Assembly: GCA_014804355.1 (NCBI GenBank)
Contig: JAAUZY010000060.1
Coordinates: forward strand, 1 to 64,000
From: Lachnospiraceae bacterium
GTDB lineage: Bacteria > Bacillota > Clostridia > Lachnospirales > Lachnospiraceae
Direction of reading: 5' to 3'
DNA length: 64,000 bases
The position numbers and the translations under genes were made by a program. The notes under the pieces were generated by a model, which was not told the DNA's origin, made no database searches, and was given only the letters and a program-made list of their open reading frames with translations. Within the stretch, counting starts at the first letter, position 1. Every line of letters begins with the position of its first letter. This document shows, in pieces, positions 34,393 through 42,972 of this stretch.

Positions 34393-35258
34393 AACTGACC
34401 AATTTGGTCAAAACATTTAAAAACAAAACGGCGGTACAGGATGTCAACGTCCGTCTGGGACATGGAGTGTATGGACTTCTGGGCGAAAACGGCGCCGGTA
34501 AGACCACCCTTATGCGCATGGTATGCGGCATCCTGCAACCGACCCTCGGAAATATCCTGTGCGACGGCGTACCGATCTCACAGATGGGCGGCGAATACCG
34601 CAGACTGTTAGGTTATCTTCCGCAGGATTTCGGCTATTACGGGGATTTCAGCGCACTCCGCTTCCTGAACTACATGGCTGCGCTCAAAGCGCTTCCGGAG
34701 GAATATGCCCGCAACAGAATCAATGAACTGTTCGAACTGGTTGATCTGGCGGGAGTTAAAAAGAATAAACTGAAAACTTTCTCAGGCGGCATGCTGCGCA
34801 GAGTCGGCATCGCCCAGGCGCTCCTCAACGATCCCGAAATCCTTGTGCTTGACGAGCCGACAGCCGGACTTGACCCTGCCGAGCGTGTGCGCTTCCGTAA
34901 TATCATCAGTTCTCTGGGCAAGAACAGGCTGGTGATCCTGTCCACTCATATTGTACCGGACGTGGAGTATATCGCAGATAAGATCATGATCATGAAGAAC
35001 GGACAGATCATGCATATCAGCGATGAATCGCAGCTTCTTGCCGAAACTGCGGGCTGCGTGTGGAAATGTGTTGTGCCGGAAGATCGTGCCGATGAACTGA
35101 GCAAACAGCATGTGATCAGCAATCTGCGCAATCAGGCAGATCAGGTGGAACTGCGTATTGTCGCAGGGGACAAGCCCGTGGAAAATGCGGTTCCGGCGGA
35201 AGCGACACTTGAGGATGCCTATCTGTATTTTACCAAATGTAAATTTCTGGGGAATTAG
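34380..35258 (+). CDS. ABC transporter ATP-binding protein
   Basis: 292 aa. Walker A GENGAGKTT at about residue 38, Q-loop in LPQDFGYYG, signature FSGGMLRRVGIAQAL, Walker B ILVLDEPTAGLDP, and the switch His in LSTHIVPDV. A C-terminal extension of about 80 residues follows the nucleotide-binding domain. It energises the permease encoded at 35342 and possibly its paralogue at 31794. Export of peptide, lipid or antimicrobial is likely from the ABC-2 type, substrate unknown. AAAGGAG precedes the ATG. Confidence 0.92.
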   Translation: MHELELTNLVKTFKNKTAVQDVNVRLGHGVYGLLGENGAGKTTLMRMVCGILQPTLGNILCDGVPISQMGGEYRRLLGYLPQDFGYYGDFSALRFLNYMAALKALPEEYARNRINELFELVDLAGVKKNKLKTFSGGMLRRVGIAQALLNDPEILVLDEPTAGLDPAERVRFRNIISSLGKNRLVILSTHIVPDVEYIADKIMIMKNGQIMHISDESQLLAETAGCVWKCVVPEDRADELSKQHVISNLRNQADQVELRIVAGDKPVENAVPAEATLEDAYLYFTKCKFLGN

Positions 35259-35339
35259 CTTTTGGTGCTTTTGAAAGGCTGAGAGGGCAGATTGCACCCT
35301 TTGACACCCGAATCCCATAAACTATATGAAAGGAAAAGA
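35259..35339 (+). promoter_or_regulatory. TPP-riboswitch-like sequence before the permease gene
   Basis: Fills the 83-base gap between ATPase and permease. GGTG (35264) pairs with CACC (35305) like stem P2; CTTTTGAAAG makes a P3-like arm; CTGAGA (35279-35284) and ACCCTTTGA (35296-35304) match the conserved thiamin-sensing consensus. CTTTT (35259) can pair with AAAAG (35334), next to the AAAGGA ribosome site. The pyrophosphate-sensing arm (TGATCTGG...GCCAGCG in known TPP switches) is largely lost; only ATAA and the GAAAGGAA tail resemble it. Could be a decayed or rewired TPP switch, or chance. Confidence 0.45.
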
Positions 35340-35341
35340 TT

Positions 35342-36544
35342 ATGCGTCTGTATAAAGCAGAATTATACAAACTTTGTTACAAAAAAATATTCCCCGTAGG
35401 ACTCCTGTGCATACTGGGATTTGTGCTGCTCTACTTTTTCCAAAACCTTCTGTCGGAAACTTCGACGGTAGACGGTATTACGTATCACGGTTATGCAGCC
35501 GTTCGGATGGACCGTCAGATTACGGAAGAATTTAAGGGACCTCTTACGGATGAAAAAATGCAGCAGATCATAGACCGGTACGGCTTTCCGCAGAAATTCG
35601 AGCCGTATATCGGCTTGACAGACTCTAATTTTCTGAATGAATTTGTGATGCGATATGCTTCCGACGGATACACATACGACTGGGACGATTTCCGTCTGCC
35701 CTCCAAGGTAGTGCCCCTTGCCGACACGGAGCAGGGACGACTTATCACTTCTCTGCCGGACAGTTTCCAGTTGACATACTATGCCGGATGGGAAAACTTC
35801 ACGGCTATGTACCATACCGAGATGATCCTAATCAGTGTGCTTCTTCTGTGCGTCCTCTCCCCGGTCTTCTCCCATGAGTCACAGTCCCGGATGAAACCGC
35901 TGCTGTTCACCACAAAAGAAGGCCCCGCCTCGGCTGTCTCCGCTAAGATCGCCGCCTCTCTCACGCTGTCCGCTGTCCTGTGGCTTCTCTTTACTGTCCT
36001 CAACCTGCTGCTCTACGGCACGGTGTACGGCTGGGACGGACTGCGCTGTAACGCCGATCTCGTCACCTTCGGCCACCTCAGCTATCCCGGCAGCTTCGAA
36101 ATACTGCAGCAGCCTCTCGGCACCTATCTCTTAATAGTCATGCTTTTCGCCCTGACGGCTGTTCTGGAGCTGTGCGCCATCACACTGGCCATCTCTGCGG
36201 GCTGCCGTAGCAGCTTCCACACCGTCCTTGCGGCTGCCCTCTGCTGGATCATTCCCGTTTTTCTGTTTTTAATTATGAAACCGGCACTGATCAGATTTCT
36301 CTCTTCTCTGGGGCTTTCGCACAGTCTGCTCCGCGTGTTTGCCTATATTGTTTTCCTGTCGGACTGCCTGCTGTACGCCGCACCGTTCTACATGATCTAT
36401 GATGGCATTCTGGTTGAAATCAGCGTCATGAATCGTCACAGCGAAATCCTGCCGCTTTATATCGTCTTTGCCTGCGCATGTATCACCTTCGCGCTGTGCA
36501 TCGCAAGTACATATCACAGATATCGGAAGCAGGAGCGCCGGTAA
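35342..36544 (+). CDS. ABC-2 type permease subunit
   Basis: 400 aa with six predicted membrane helices (first at about 16-35) and a 130-residue extracellular loop between helices 1 and 2. Closely related to the divergent gene at 31794 (shared RLYKAELYKL, VDG.TYHGY, ITEEFKGPLTDEKM and LLFTTKEG motifs). It is the likely membrane partner of the ATPase just upstream. AAAGGAAAAG precedes the ATG and overlaps the end of the TPP-like element. The downstream 100 bases to 36646 show no clear terminator. Confidence 0.85.
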   Translation: MRLYKAELYKLCYKKIFPVGLLCILGFVLLYFFQNLLSETSTVDGITYHGYAAVRMDRQITEEFKGPLTDEKMQQIIDRYGFPQKFEPYIGLTDSNFLNEFVMRYASDGYTYDWDDFRLPSKVVPLADTEQGRLITSLPDSFQLTYYAGWENFTAMYHTEMILISVLLLCVLSPVFSHESQSRMKPLLFTTKEGPASAVSAKIAASLTLSAVLWLLFTVLNLLLYGTVYGWDGLRCNADLVTFGHLSYPGSFEILQQPLGTYLLIVMLFALTAVLELCAITLAISAGCRSSFHTVLAAALCWIIPVFLFLIMKPALIRFLSSLGLSHSLLRVFAYIVFLSDCLLYAAPFYMIYDGILVEISVMNRHSEILPLYIVFACACITFALCIASTYHRYRKQERR

Positions 36545-36646
36545 AAGGCCGTGCGCTCCCGTTCTCTGTATCGTTCTATGCTTCTCTGTACCATTCTATC
36601 ACTTGCGCTGTACACCGCACTTCTACAACGCAATCTGCAAGTCCCG

Positions 36647-37876
36647 CTACTCTTCACTCAGCTTCTGAAATACCTGCATCATCTCTATCTTTTCCCCCTT
36701 GCTATGCAGGGTTCTGGTCTTGCCGTCCCGCTCCTGATAATCTGCGAGATCGACCTCCTCATAAGTATGCAATACACCGTCCCATCTGTAAGTTACACCG
36801 TAGGCGCTGTGATCCGGCATCTCAAACACGAATCTTACACCGTCGCGATACGCTACTGCGCTGTCCATATGTTCCAGATAGTAGGCATAGACATTCACAT
36901 AGTCAGCCTCCGCCTTCTTCTCCATAAACTCTTCCGCATATTCTCGTAGTACACCGATCTTCTCCTTTGCCTCTTCGATCGTAAGATCCGATTCATCCGG
37001 CGAATCGGGATCTGTCTGAGCCGCCCATATCACACGGCCGTCCTGTGCGCTGAGTTCTATATAATAACATTTGTGCGTGACGGGGTGAGACCATGTGACA
37101 ACATAGCACGCTTCCCCCGGTATCCCGTTACCACTCTCGGTGTAGTAGCTGTTTAATTCCAGTCCCTCACCGTTACTTTCAAAGAAAGTAAAAAGTTTCT
37201 CCGCAGCGATCTCGACCGCCTGCTGCTGCGTAATGCCGCCGTTTTCCACATTATCGGCAATCTGCTTCTCCTCAAGCTCTTTCTCTTTCGCACGCTCCTG
37301 TGCAAACTCTTCCTCACTATTCTGCCTGAATGCATAATCTCTCTTCACGATAAAGTCTATGATCTCCAGAATCTCCTCATCTGTCAGTTCCCTGTCCGGC
37401 AGATGAAAAGTGCTGCGCGGCACGATAAAGCAAAATTCGTCCTCCTTCACATCCTCCTCGGTGTCCGCCTGCGGGATCTCATCTTCCGGAAACGTACCGG
37501 ACATATACTTCTCTGCAAGCTCCTGATATCTTGTCTTCTCGCTGTCCGTATATGCTCTGGAAAATCCGTCCGCTTCTTCCTGACTGCGCGACACGGTATC
37601 GTAGACTGCCTCTACTTCCTCCTTCGGCATCGCCTCCAGACGCTCCTGCACAAGAGAATTGACAAACGCACGGACCGGAAAGGCAATGACTCCCGATACC
37701 ACGATGAGAACCGCCGCCGCTGCCGCCGCTCTATGCCAAGTCGCAGTCTTTCTGTCCGCTGTGCCTCTTTCCGCACTCTTTTGCGTTCTCTCTCTGACAT
37801 TATTGATGACCTCCCGGCGCATCTCTTCCTTCATGTGGATTCCCTTTACGGAATCTCTTAAATCCTCAATTCTCAT
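36647..37876 (-). CDS. Membrane-anchored protein, probable anti-sigma partner
   Basis: 409 aa from ATG 37876; GTG 37882 is the alternative, with AAAGGAG ten or four bases away. A cytoplasmic N-terminus of about 50 residues is followed by one membrane helix (AAAAAAVLIVVSGVIAFPV) and a large acidic extracellular part with two PepSY-like stretches (ITQQQAVEIAAEKLF, YYIELSAQDGRVIWAA). It follows an ECF sigma gene on the same strand, with a 54-bp tandem repeat between, so an anti-sigma or signal-sensing role is likely but inferred. Confidence 0.7.
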   Translation of the reverse strand: MRIEDLRDSVKGIHMKEEMRREVINNVRERTQKSAERGTADRKTATWHRAAAAAAVLIVVSGVIAFPVRAFVNSLVQERLEAMPKEEVEAVYDTVSRSQEEADGFSRAYTDSEKTRYQELAEKYMSGTFPEDEIPQADTEEDVKEDEFCFIVPRSTFHLPDRELTDEEILEIIDFIVKRDYAFRQNSEEEFAQERAKEKELEEKQIADNVENGGITQQQAVEIAAEKLFTFFESNGEGLELNSYYTESGNGIPGEACYVVTWSHPVTHKCYYIELSAQDGRVIWAAQTDPDSPDESDLTIEEAKEKIGVLREYAEEFMEKKAEADYVNVYAYYLEHMDSAVAYRDGVRFVFEMPDHSAYGVTYRWDGVLHTYEEVDLADYQERDGKTRTLHSKGEKIEMMQVFQKLSEE

Positions 37877-37924
37877 TTTCACTTGACTCCTTTCCTTTGA
37901 TTTTGCCTACGGCAAAATCGGCAA

Positions 37925-38032
37925 GAATCTTGCTTCGCGACGATTCTTGCTGGCAACGCGCTATTTACTGCAACAAATGAATCTTGCTTCGCATCGATTC
38001 TTACTGACAACGCGCTATTTACTGTAGCAACA
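37925..38032. repeat. Two-copy 54-bp direct repeat overlapping sigma gene 3' end
   Basis: Unit 1 (37925-37978) and unit 2 (37979-38032) both begin GAATCTTGCTTCGC and contain CAACGCGCTATTTACTG, with six to seven differences. Unit 2 includes the last codons and stop of the sigma gene, so the untranslated copy looks like a tandem duplication of the gene end. Confidence 0.85.
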
Positions 38033-38468
38033 GCTGCAGGCTCTTTCGTCCTCTCTGCATCCTTTTCTTTACGGCATTCACGGTGATCCCCAGCATCCCG
38101 GCGATCTCCTCCGTCTTATAGCCTTCTATGTAGTGCAGATATATGACCGTTTTAAGCTTATCCGGCAGTTTCATCAATGCCGTCAGAACTTCGCTTTGCT
38201 CCGGCAGTTCACAGTAGGCCGAAACTTCCTCCAGACTCTCTGTGGGGTGCCGCATTCTTCCTCTGTGAACATCCCGGCAACGATTGGCCGCAACCTTGAT
38301 CAGCCACGCTTTCTCATGTTCCGCGCCGCGAAACTTCGGCGCATATTCTATGTATCTGCATAAGGTGTCCTGCACCGCATCCTGCGCGTCCTGCTCATTA
38401 CACAGCATTACCAGACAGATCCGAAATAACATATCCCCATATTCCGCGACAATCTCTTCCACCGACAT
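38019..38468 (-). CDS. ECF-type RNA polymerase sigma factor
   Basis: 149 aa. Region 2 (YGDMLFRICLVMLCNEQDAQDAVQDTLCRYI, AWLIKVAANRCRDV) and region 4 (LPDKLKTVIYLHYIEGYKTEEIAGMLGITVNAVKKRMQRGR) are complete. Its C-terminus (SLQLLLQ) lies in the second copy of the 54-bp repeat. GGAAGAT precedes the ATG. It is probably co-transcribed with the membrane protein downstream. Not obviously a close paralogue of the sigma factor at 33087. Confidence 0.92.
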   Translation of the reverse strand: MSVEEIVAEYGDMLFRICLVMLCNEQDAQDAVQDTLCRYIEYAPKFRGAEHEKAWLIKVAANRCRDVHRGRMRHPTESLEEVSAYCELPEQSEVLTALMKLPDKLKTVIYLHYIEGYKTEEIAGMLGITVNAVKKRMQRGRKSLQLLLQ

Positions 38469-38573
38469 ATCTTCCTGTCACCTCCTACATTAATAACACG
38501 CACACGCGGGCGAAATGGTGCCATATGATTATTAAAAAAATGTAACTGTTCTGAACACTTCCAAAAAATTATC

Positions 38574-38603
38574 TTGCTAAACCCTCCCCATCTATGCTAT
38601 AAT
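38574..38603 (+). promoter_or_regulatory. Promoter of tRNA-Trp
   Basis: -35 TTGCTA (38574-38579), 18-base spacer, -10 TATAAT (38598-38603); expected start about 30 bases before the mature tRNA. A short TGTAACTGTTCTGAACA just upstream resembles the ends of the repeat at 28398/53944. Confidence 0.7.
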
Positions 38604-38639
38604 ACAAGTCGGCGGTTTCAAATACCTGCTGCAATACAT

Positions 38640-38710
38640 AGGGGCATAGTTCAAAGGTAGAACAGTGGTCTCCAAAACCATCGATGTGGGTTCGATTCCT
38701 ACTGCCCCTG
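38640..38710 (+). tRNA. tRNA-Trp (anticodon CCA)
   Basis: A complete cloverleaf can be drawn. The seven-base acceptor stem AGGGGCA pairs with TGCCCCT; D arm GTTC/GAAC; anticodon stem GTGGT/ACCAT with loop CTCCAAA, giving anticodon CCA; T arm GTGGG/CCTAC with TTCGATT. Discriminator base G. The 3' CCA is not encoded. Confidence 0.95.
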
Positions 38711-38716
38711 CTATCA

Positions 38717-38745
38717 CCCGTGAGTTACCGCTCACGGGATTTTTT
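38717..38745 (+). terminator. tRNA-Trp terminator
   Basis: CCCGTGAG and CTCACGGG, eight-base stem with loop TTACCG, followed by ATTTTTT. Confidence 0.9.
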
Positions 38746-38799
38746 GTTTCGGGCGAACAATTTCCTATATTCAATGAACTGAGAAAGGATTTCCATGTC

Positions 38800-39300
38800 A
38801 TGAAGAAAACTGTCACACTGCTCGCATCCATCGGCCTGACCTTCAGCCTGCTCACAGGCTGCGGTGAAAGTACGCCTTTGCTCTCCGCAGTGGATTATGA
38901 ATTGGATTTAGAGACGACTACGACAAATCGAGGGGTATCTGTCGGAGACACCCCTGAATCTTTTCTGACCGCTTACGGCGAATATAGAATTTTTACTTCT
39001 GTAGACGGCGGCGCATATCAGGCTCTTCCCACGGAGGAGATTCCATTTGATTCCGATATCGTTACCTTACTGCCGTCTTTTTTCATTGACGGACTGTCTG
39101 TTGACCCCGATGTCTTCTGTGAGGAAAATGAGATCGAGAAAGCCGATCTTCTCACTTTCCTGACTTCCGAGGACTATCTTAAGTCCCATACGGTAGTCTA
39201 CTACTATCTGGCTTTTACATGGGAAAACGGTTCCATCATAGACATCGCTTCCCAATTTATGGATTTCAACGCGGATGCTGCTTACTATACGGCAAACTGA
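38800..39300 (+). CDS. Small putative lipoprotein
   Basis: 166 aa from ATG 38800; the track start at 38665 falls inside the tRNA and is rejected. The lipoprotein signal MKKTVTLLASIGLTFSLLTGC is clear. The mature chain is acidic with no domain I recognise; it contains YGEYRIFTSVDGGAYQALP and ends in a hydrophobic-aromatic stretch. It overlaps the stop of the convergent ABC exporter gene by 16 bases. AAAGGA lies 11 bases before the start. No promoter other than read-through from the tRNA region is obvious. Confidence 0.75.
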   Translation: MKKTVTLLASIGLTFSLLTGCGESTPLLSAVDYELDLETTTTNRGVSVGDTPESFLTAYGEYRIFTSVDGGAYQALPTEEIPFDSDIVTLLPSFFIDGLSVDPDVFCEENEIEKADLLTFLTSEDYLKSHTVVYYYLAFTWENGSIIDIASQFMDFNADAAYYTAN

Positions 39301-41042
39301 CTCTGATACAGCGTCGCATAGAATCCGTTCTGCGCAAGCAGTGTCTCATGATTACCCTGTTCTATAATATTTCCGTCCTTCATCACAAGGATCACGTCCG
39401 CCTCGCGGATCGTGGACAGTCTGTGTGCCACGATGAAACTGGTTCTGCCCTGCATCATGGTTGCAAAGGCTTTCTGTATTCTGATCTCCGTTCTCGTATC
39501 AATGGAAGACGTCGCCTCATCCAGAATCAGCATAGGCGGCAGGCACAGCATAACTCTCGTAATGCACAGAAGCTGTTTCTGTCCCTGGGAGAGACTGCCT
39601 CCATCTTCGCCGATCACCGTGTCATACCCCTGCGGCAGACGCTTGATAAAGCTGTGGGCATGGGACGCTTTCGCAGCGGCAATGATCTCTTCCTGCGTCG
39701 CCTCCGGTTTGCCCATCACAATGTTGTCTCTGATCGTTCCTGATTTCAGCCATGTCTCCTGCAGCACCATGCCGTAATTATCCCTCAGACTGCTTCTGGT
39801 CACATCACGGATATCCTGATCATCCACGCAGATCTTACCGGACTGCACATCGTAGAAGCGCATCAGCAGATTGATGACCGTGGTCTTGCCGCAGCCCGTG
39901 GGCCCGACGATCGCCACTCGCTGTCCCGCCCGCACCGACAGATTAAAGTCTGTTATCAGTTTCTTATCCGGCACATAGGAGAAGTCAACATGCTGCAGGT
40001 CCACTCTGCCATCCACGTTCTCCAAAACGACCGCTCCCTCACTGTCCAGAACCTGCGGCTCCTCCTCGATCAGCTCGAAGATTCTCGCCGCACAGGCAAG
40101 GGCGTTCTGCAGTTCCGTTACCACACCCGATATCTCATTAAAAGGTTTGGTGTACTGATTCGCATAAGTTAAGAAGCAGGACAACTGTCCCACACTGATC
40201 CCGCCTTTAATCGCAAAGACCGCACCCGTCACCGCCACACCCGCATAGACCAGATTGTTAACGAATCTCGTGGCCGGATTGGTGATCGACGAATAGAAGA
40301 TCGCCTTCAAGGAACATTTTCCTAATCTGTCGTTGATCTCGTCAAATTCTTCCAGCGCCTCATCCTCATGGGAAAAAGCCTGCACCACCTTCTGGTTGCC
40401 GATCATCTCCTCGATCAGCGCAGTCTGCTCTCCCCGTGTCTGGGACTGTACATGGAACATGGTATAAGTTTTCTTCGCGATAAAAGCCGCCACCAGGAAA
40501 GATAACGGCGTAATAAGCACCACCACGCCCGTGATGCCCACATTGACACTGAGCATGAATCCCAGCGTACCGAGGATCGTGATGACTCCCGTGAAGAACT
40601 GGGTAAATCCCATCAGCAGACCGTCCGAGAACTGATCCACATCGGCGATGACCCGGCTCACCACTTCGCCGTAAGAATGTCCGTCGATATACTTAAGCGG
40701 CAGAATCTCGATCTTGCGAAAAGCCTCGTCCCTGATATCCTGCACGATGCGATAAGCCATCTTGTTATTGCAGACATTCATAACCCACTGAGCCGCCGCC
40801 GTAACGGCGATCACCACTGCCATCTTCTGCAGAATCTGAAATACGCCCGCAAAATCTACCATTCCCTTATCCAGAATCAGATCGATGACCCTTCCGGTCA
40901 ATATCGGCAAATAGAGTGTCAACGTCACGGTAACTGCCGCCATCACAATGGACAGCGCCAGATAGATCCAATATTTCCTGATATAATGTAACACTTTCAC
41001 AAGAGTCGCCTTCTGACTGCCCTTTCCTTCTCCTGCTGCCAT
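39285..41042 (-). CDS. ABC exporter half-transporter, second subunit
   Basis: 585 aa: six-helix exporter membrane domain (residues about 20-320) followed by the ATPase. Walker A GPTGCGKTT, Walker B MLILDEATSSID with the catalytic Glu, H-loop AHRLST. The signature is SLSQGQKQ instead of LSGGQ. Together with the Asp-for-Glu change in the partner at 41045, this gives one degenerate and one active ATP site, the pattern of heterodimeric exporters such as TM287/288 and BmrCD. The gene lies two bases after its partner. Multidrug export is likely, substrate unknown. Confidence 0.93.
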   Translation of the reverse strand: MAAGEGKGSQKATLVKVLHYIRKYWIYLALSIVMAAVTVTLTLYLPILTGRVIDLILDKGMVDFAGVFQILQKMAVVIAVTAAAQWVMNVCNNKMAYRIVQDIRDEAFRKIEILPLKYIDGHSYGEVVSRVIADVDQFSDGLLMGFTQFFTGVITILGTLGFMLSVNVGITGVVVLITPLSFLVAAFIAKKTYTMFHVQSQTRGEQTALIEEMIGNQKVVQAFSHEDEALEEFDEINDRLGKCSLKAIFYSSITNPATRFVNNLVYAGVAVTGAVFAIKGGISVGQLSCFLTYANQYTKPFNEISGVVTELQNALACAARIFELIEEEPQVLDSEGAVVLENVDGRVDLQHVDFSYVPDKKLITDFNLSVRAGQRVAIVGPTGCGKTTVINLLMRFYDVQSGKICVDDQDIRDVTRSSLRDNYGMVLQETWLKSGTIRDNIVMGKPEATQEEIIAAAKASHAHSFIKRLPQGYDTVIGEDGGSLSQGQKQLLCITRVMLCLPPMLILDEATSSIDTRTEIRIQKAFATMMQGRTSFIVAHRLSTIREADVILVMKDGNIIEQGNHETLLAQNGFYATLYQSQFAV

Positions 41043-41044
41043 AT

Positions 41045-42826
41045 CTACGCCTCCTTCTCCTTAGAATACTGTGAATAGTATATCTCCTGATAAACGCTGC
41101 ACCTCGCAAGCAGCTCGTCATGCGTACCGATATCCGCTACTTCCCCGTCCTCCAGCACGATGATCTGATCCGCATGGCGGATGGAGGATGCCCGCTGCGA
41201 CACGATAAAGACCGTCATATCTCCTTCCATGTTCCGGATCGACTGTCGAAGCGCCGCATCCGTAGCATAGTCCAGCGCCGACGCACTGTCGTCCAGAATC
41301 AGAATGTCGGGTCTTCCCACAAGCGCCCTTGCTATGGTCAGACGCTGCCTCTGTCCGCCTGACAGGTTCCTTCCCGACTGCGCCACGGGTGCATCCAGCT
41401 TTCCTTCCTTCTGCTCTACGAATTCCTTAGCCTGTGCGGTCTCTACCGCCTGCCACAGCTCTTCCTCCGTGGCATCCTGCTTGCCCCACAGCAGATTGTC
41501 TCTGATCGTCCCTTGGAACAGAACCGCCTTCTGAGGCACGATACCCACTTTCTGACGCAGCTCTTCCATTGTATATTCCCGCACATCCCTGCCTTCTACT
41601 CTGACGCACCCCTGTGTGGCGTCATAGAATCGCGGAATCATATGCACGAGGGAAGATTTTCCCGATCCCGTTCCGCCGATGATTCCTACCGTCTCTCCTT
41701 TTTTCACACGGAAATCCAGATCTGACAAGGATTCCGCACCCGCCCCGGCGTACATTAAGTGTACATGGTCAAATTCTACTATATAATCTGCCGCCTGCTG
41801 CCTCGCCACCGCTTTGCCGTCCTCTGCCAGCATACCGCTTTCGGACTGAACCGTATCGGTCAATTTCTGTGCCCACTCCATACTGGACTCAATCTCGAAC
41901 ACGCCCTGTATCCGGTTGGCACAGGCAAGCGCCTTTGTGATCGTGATGATCAGATTCGCCAGCTTGACCAGCTCGATCAGGATCTGTGACATATAATTGA
42001 CTAACGCCACCACCTGACCCTGTGTGATCGTTCCCTCGTCTACCCGCACCGCTCCGGTATACAGCAATATAATGGTTGCGGCATTGATGATAATATAGGT
42101 GACCGGATTAGTCAACGCAGATAATTTCCCGACGAAAAGCTGCATATGCGCTAACGCGCTGTTCTTTTCCTCGAAGGCGTCGATCTCCTCCTGCTCCTTG
42201 TTAAAAGCACGTATCACACGCGCTCCCGTAAGATTCTCCCTTGTGGCTCCCAGCACGCTGTCCAGCCCTGCCTGCACTTTCTTATACATGGGCATGGTCA
42301 GCATCATAATGCCGAAGACTACCACGGATAACAGCGGAATCGTTACGACAAAGATAAACGCTGCCTTCACATCTATGGTAAATGCCATGATCATAGCGCC
42401 GAAGACAATAAACGGCGACCGCAGGAAGAGACGCAGTACCATATTGACTCCGTTCTGCGCCTGATTCACATCGGAGGTCATACGCGTGATCATCGTGGAA
42501 GTTCCCAGCGTATCGATCTCCGTAAAAGAAAGTCCCTGAATGTGTTCAAATAACGCATGTTTCAGTTTCGTGGAGAATCCCACTGCCGCCTTGGCCGCAT
42601 AATACTGCGCCGTGATGGAACAGACCAGCCCGATCACGCCAAGCGATATGAGCAGCCCGCCCATACGCAGCACATAAGGAACATCGCTGCCGCCGATACC
42701 CTGGTCAATGATCGCCGCCATAACAAGCGGTACAAACAGCTCAAATGTCGCCTCCAACATTTTAAAAAGAGGCGCCAGAACTGTCTCCTTCTTATAATCA
42801 TTTAAATAAACCAATAGCTTCTTCAT
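41045..42826 (-). CDS. ABC exporter half-transporter, first subunit
   Basis: 593 aa: six-helix exporter domain then ATPase. Walker A GGTGSGKSS, canonical signature NLSGGQRQRLTIARAL, but Walker B reads ILILDDSASALD with Asp in place of the catalytic Glu, and the H-loop is SQRASS. It therefore contributes the degenerate ATP site and pairs with the 39285 protein. An acidic insertion (about residues 330-350) lies before the ATPase. GAGGTC precedes the ATG; the promoter would be in the 42827-42900 gap. Confidence 0.93.
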   Translation of the reverse strand: MKKLLVYLNDYKKETVLAPLFKMLEATFELFVPLVMAAIIDQGIGGSDVPYVLRMGGLLISLGVIGLVCSITAQYYAAKAAVGFSTKLKHALFEHIQGLSFTEIDTLGTSTMITRMTSDVNQAQNGVNMVLRLFLRSPFIVFGAMIMAFTIDVKAAFIFVVTIPLLSVVVFGIMMLTMPMYKKVQAGLDSVLGATRENLTGARVIRAFNKEQEEIDAFEEKNSALAHMQLFVGKLSALTNPVTYIIINAATIILLYTGAVRVDEGTITQGQVVALVNYMSQILIELVKLANLIITITKALACANRIQGVFEIESSMEWAQKLTDTVQSESGMLAEDGKAVARQQAADYIVEFDHVHLMYAGAGAESLSDLDFRVKKGETVGIIGGTGSGKSSLVHMIPRFYDATQGCVRVEGRDVREYTMEELRQKVGIVPQKAVLFQGTIRDNLLWGKQDATEEELWQAVETAQAKEFVEQKEGKLDAPVAQSGRNLSGGQRQRLTIARALVGRPDILILDDSASALDYATDAALRQSIRNMEGDMTVFIVSQRASSIRHADQIIVLEDGEVADIGTHDELLARCSVYQEIYYSQYSKEKEA

Positions 42827-42924
42827 GTCGTCATGACCTCTCTGTTATCAATTACTGTGCCCGGACACTCCGGACTGTTATTCTCCGATACAAAAATAAG
42901 GCACACATTCTGCTTACGCGCACA

Positions 42925-42957
42925 GACAGCAGTCGGGCTTTTCCCCCGGCTGCTGTC
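42925..42957 (-). terminator. Terminator after the LCP gene
   Basis: GACAGCAG and CTGCTGTC, with an inner CGGG/CCCG pair, form the stem in the gap between the LCP gene (42973) and the exporter operon start (42826). T-run is modest. Confidence 0.75.
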
Positions 42958-42972
42958 TTAGGTTTCCTGTTT

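Noticed and set aside
38665-38799. Track start of the lipoprotein ORF at 38665
   Set aside because: It lies inside tRNA-Trp and its terminator; the signal peptide begins at ATG 38800.
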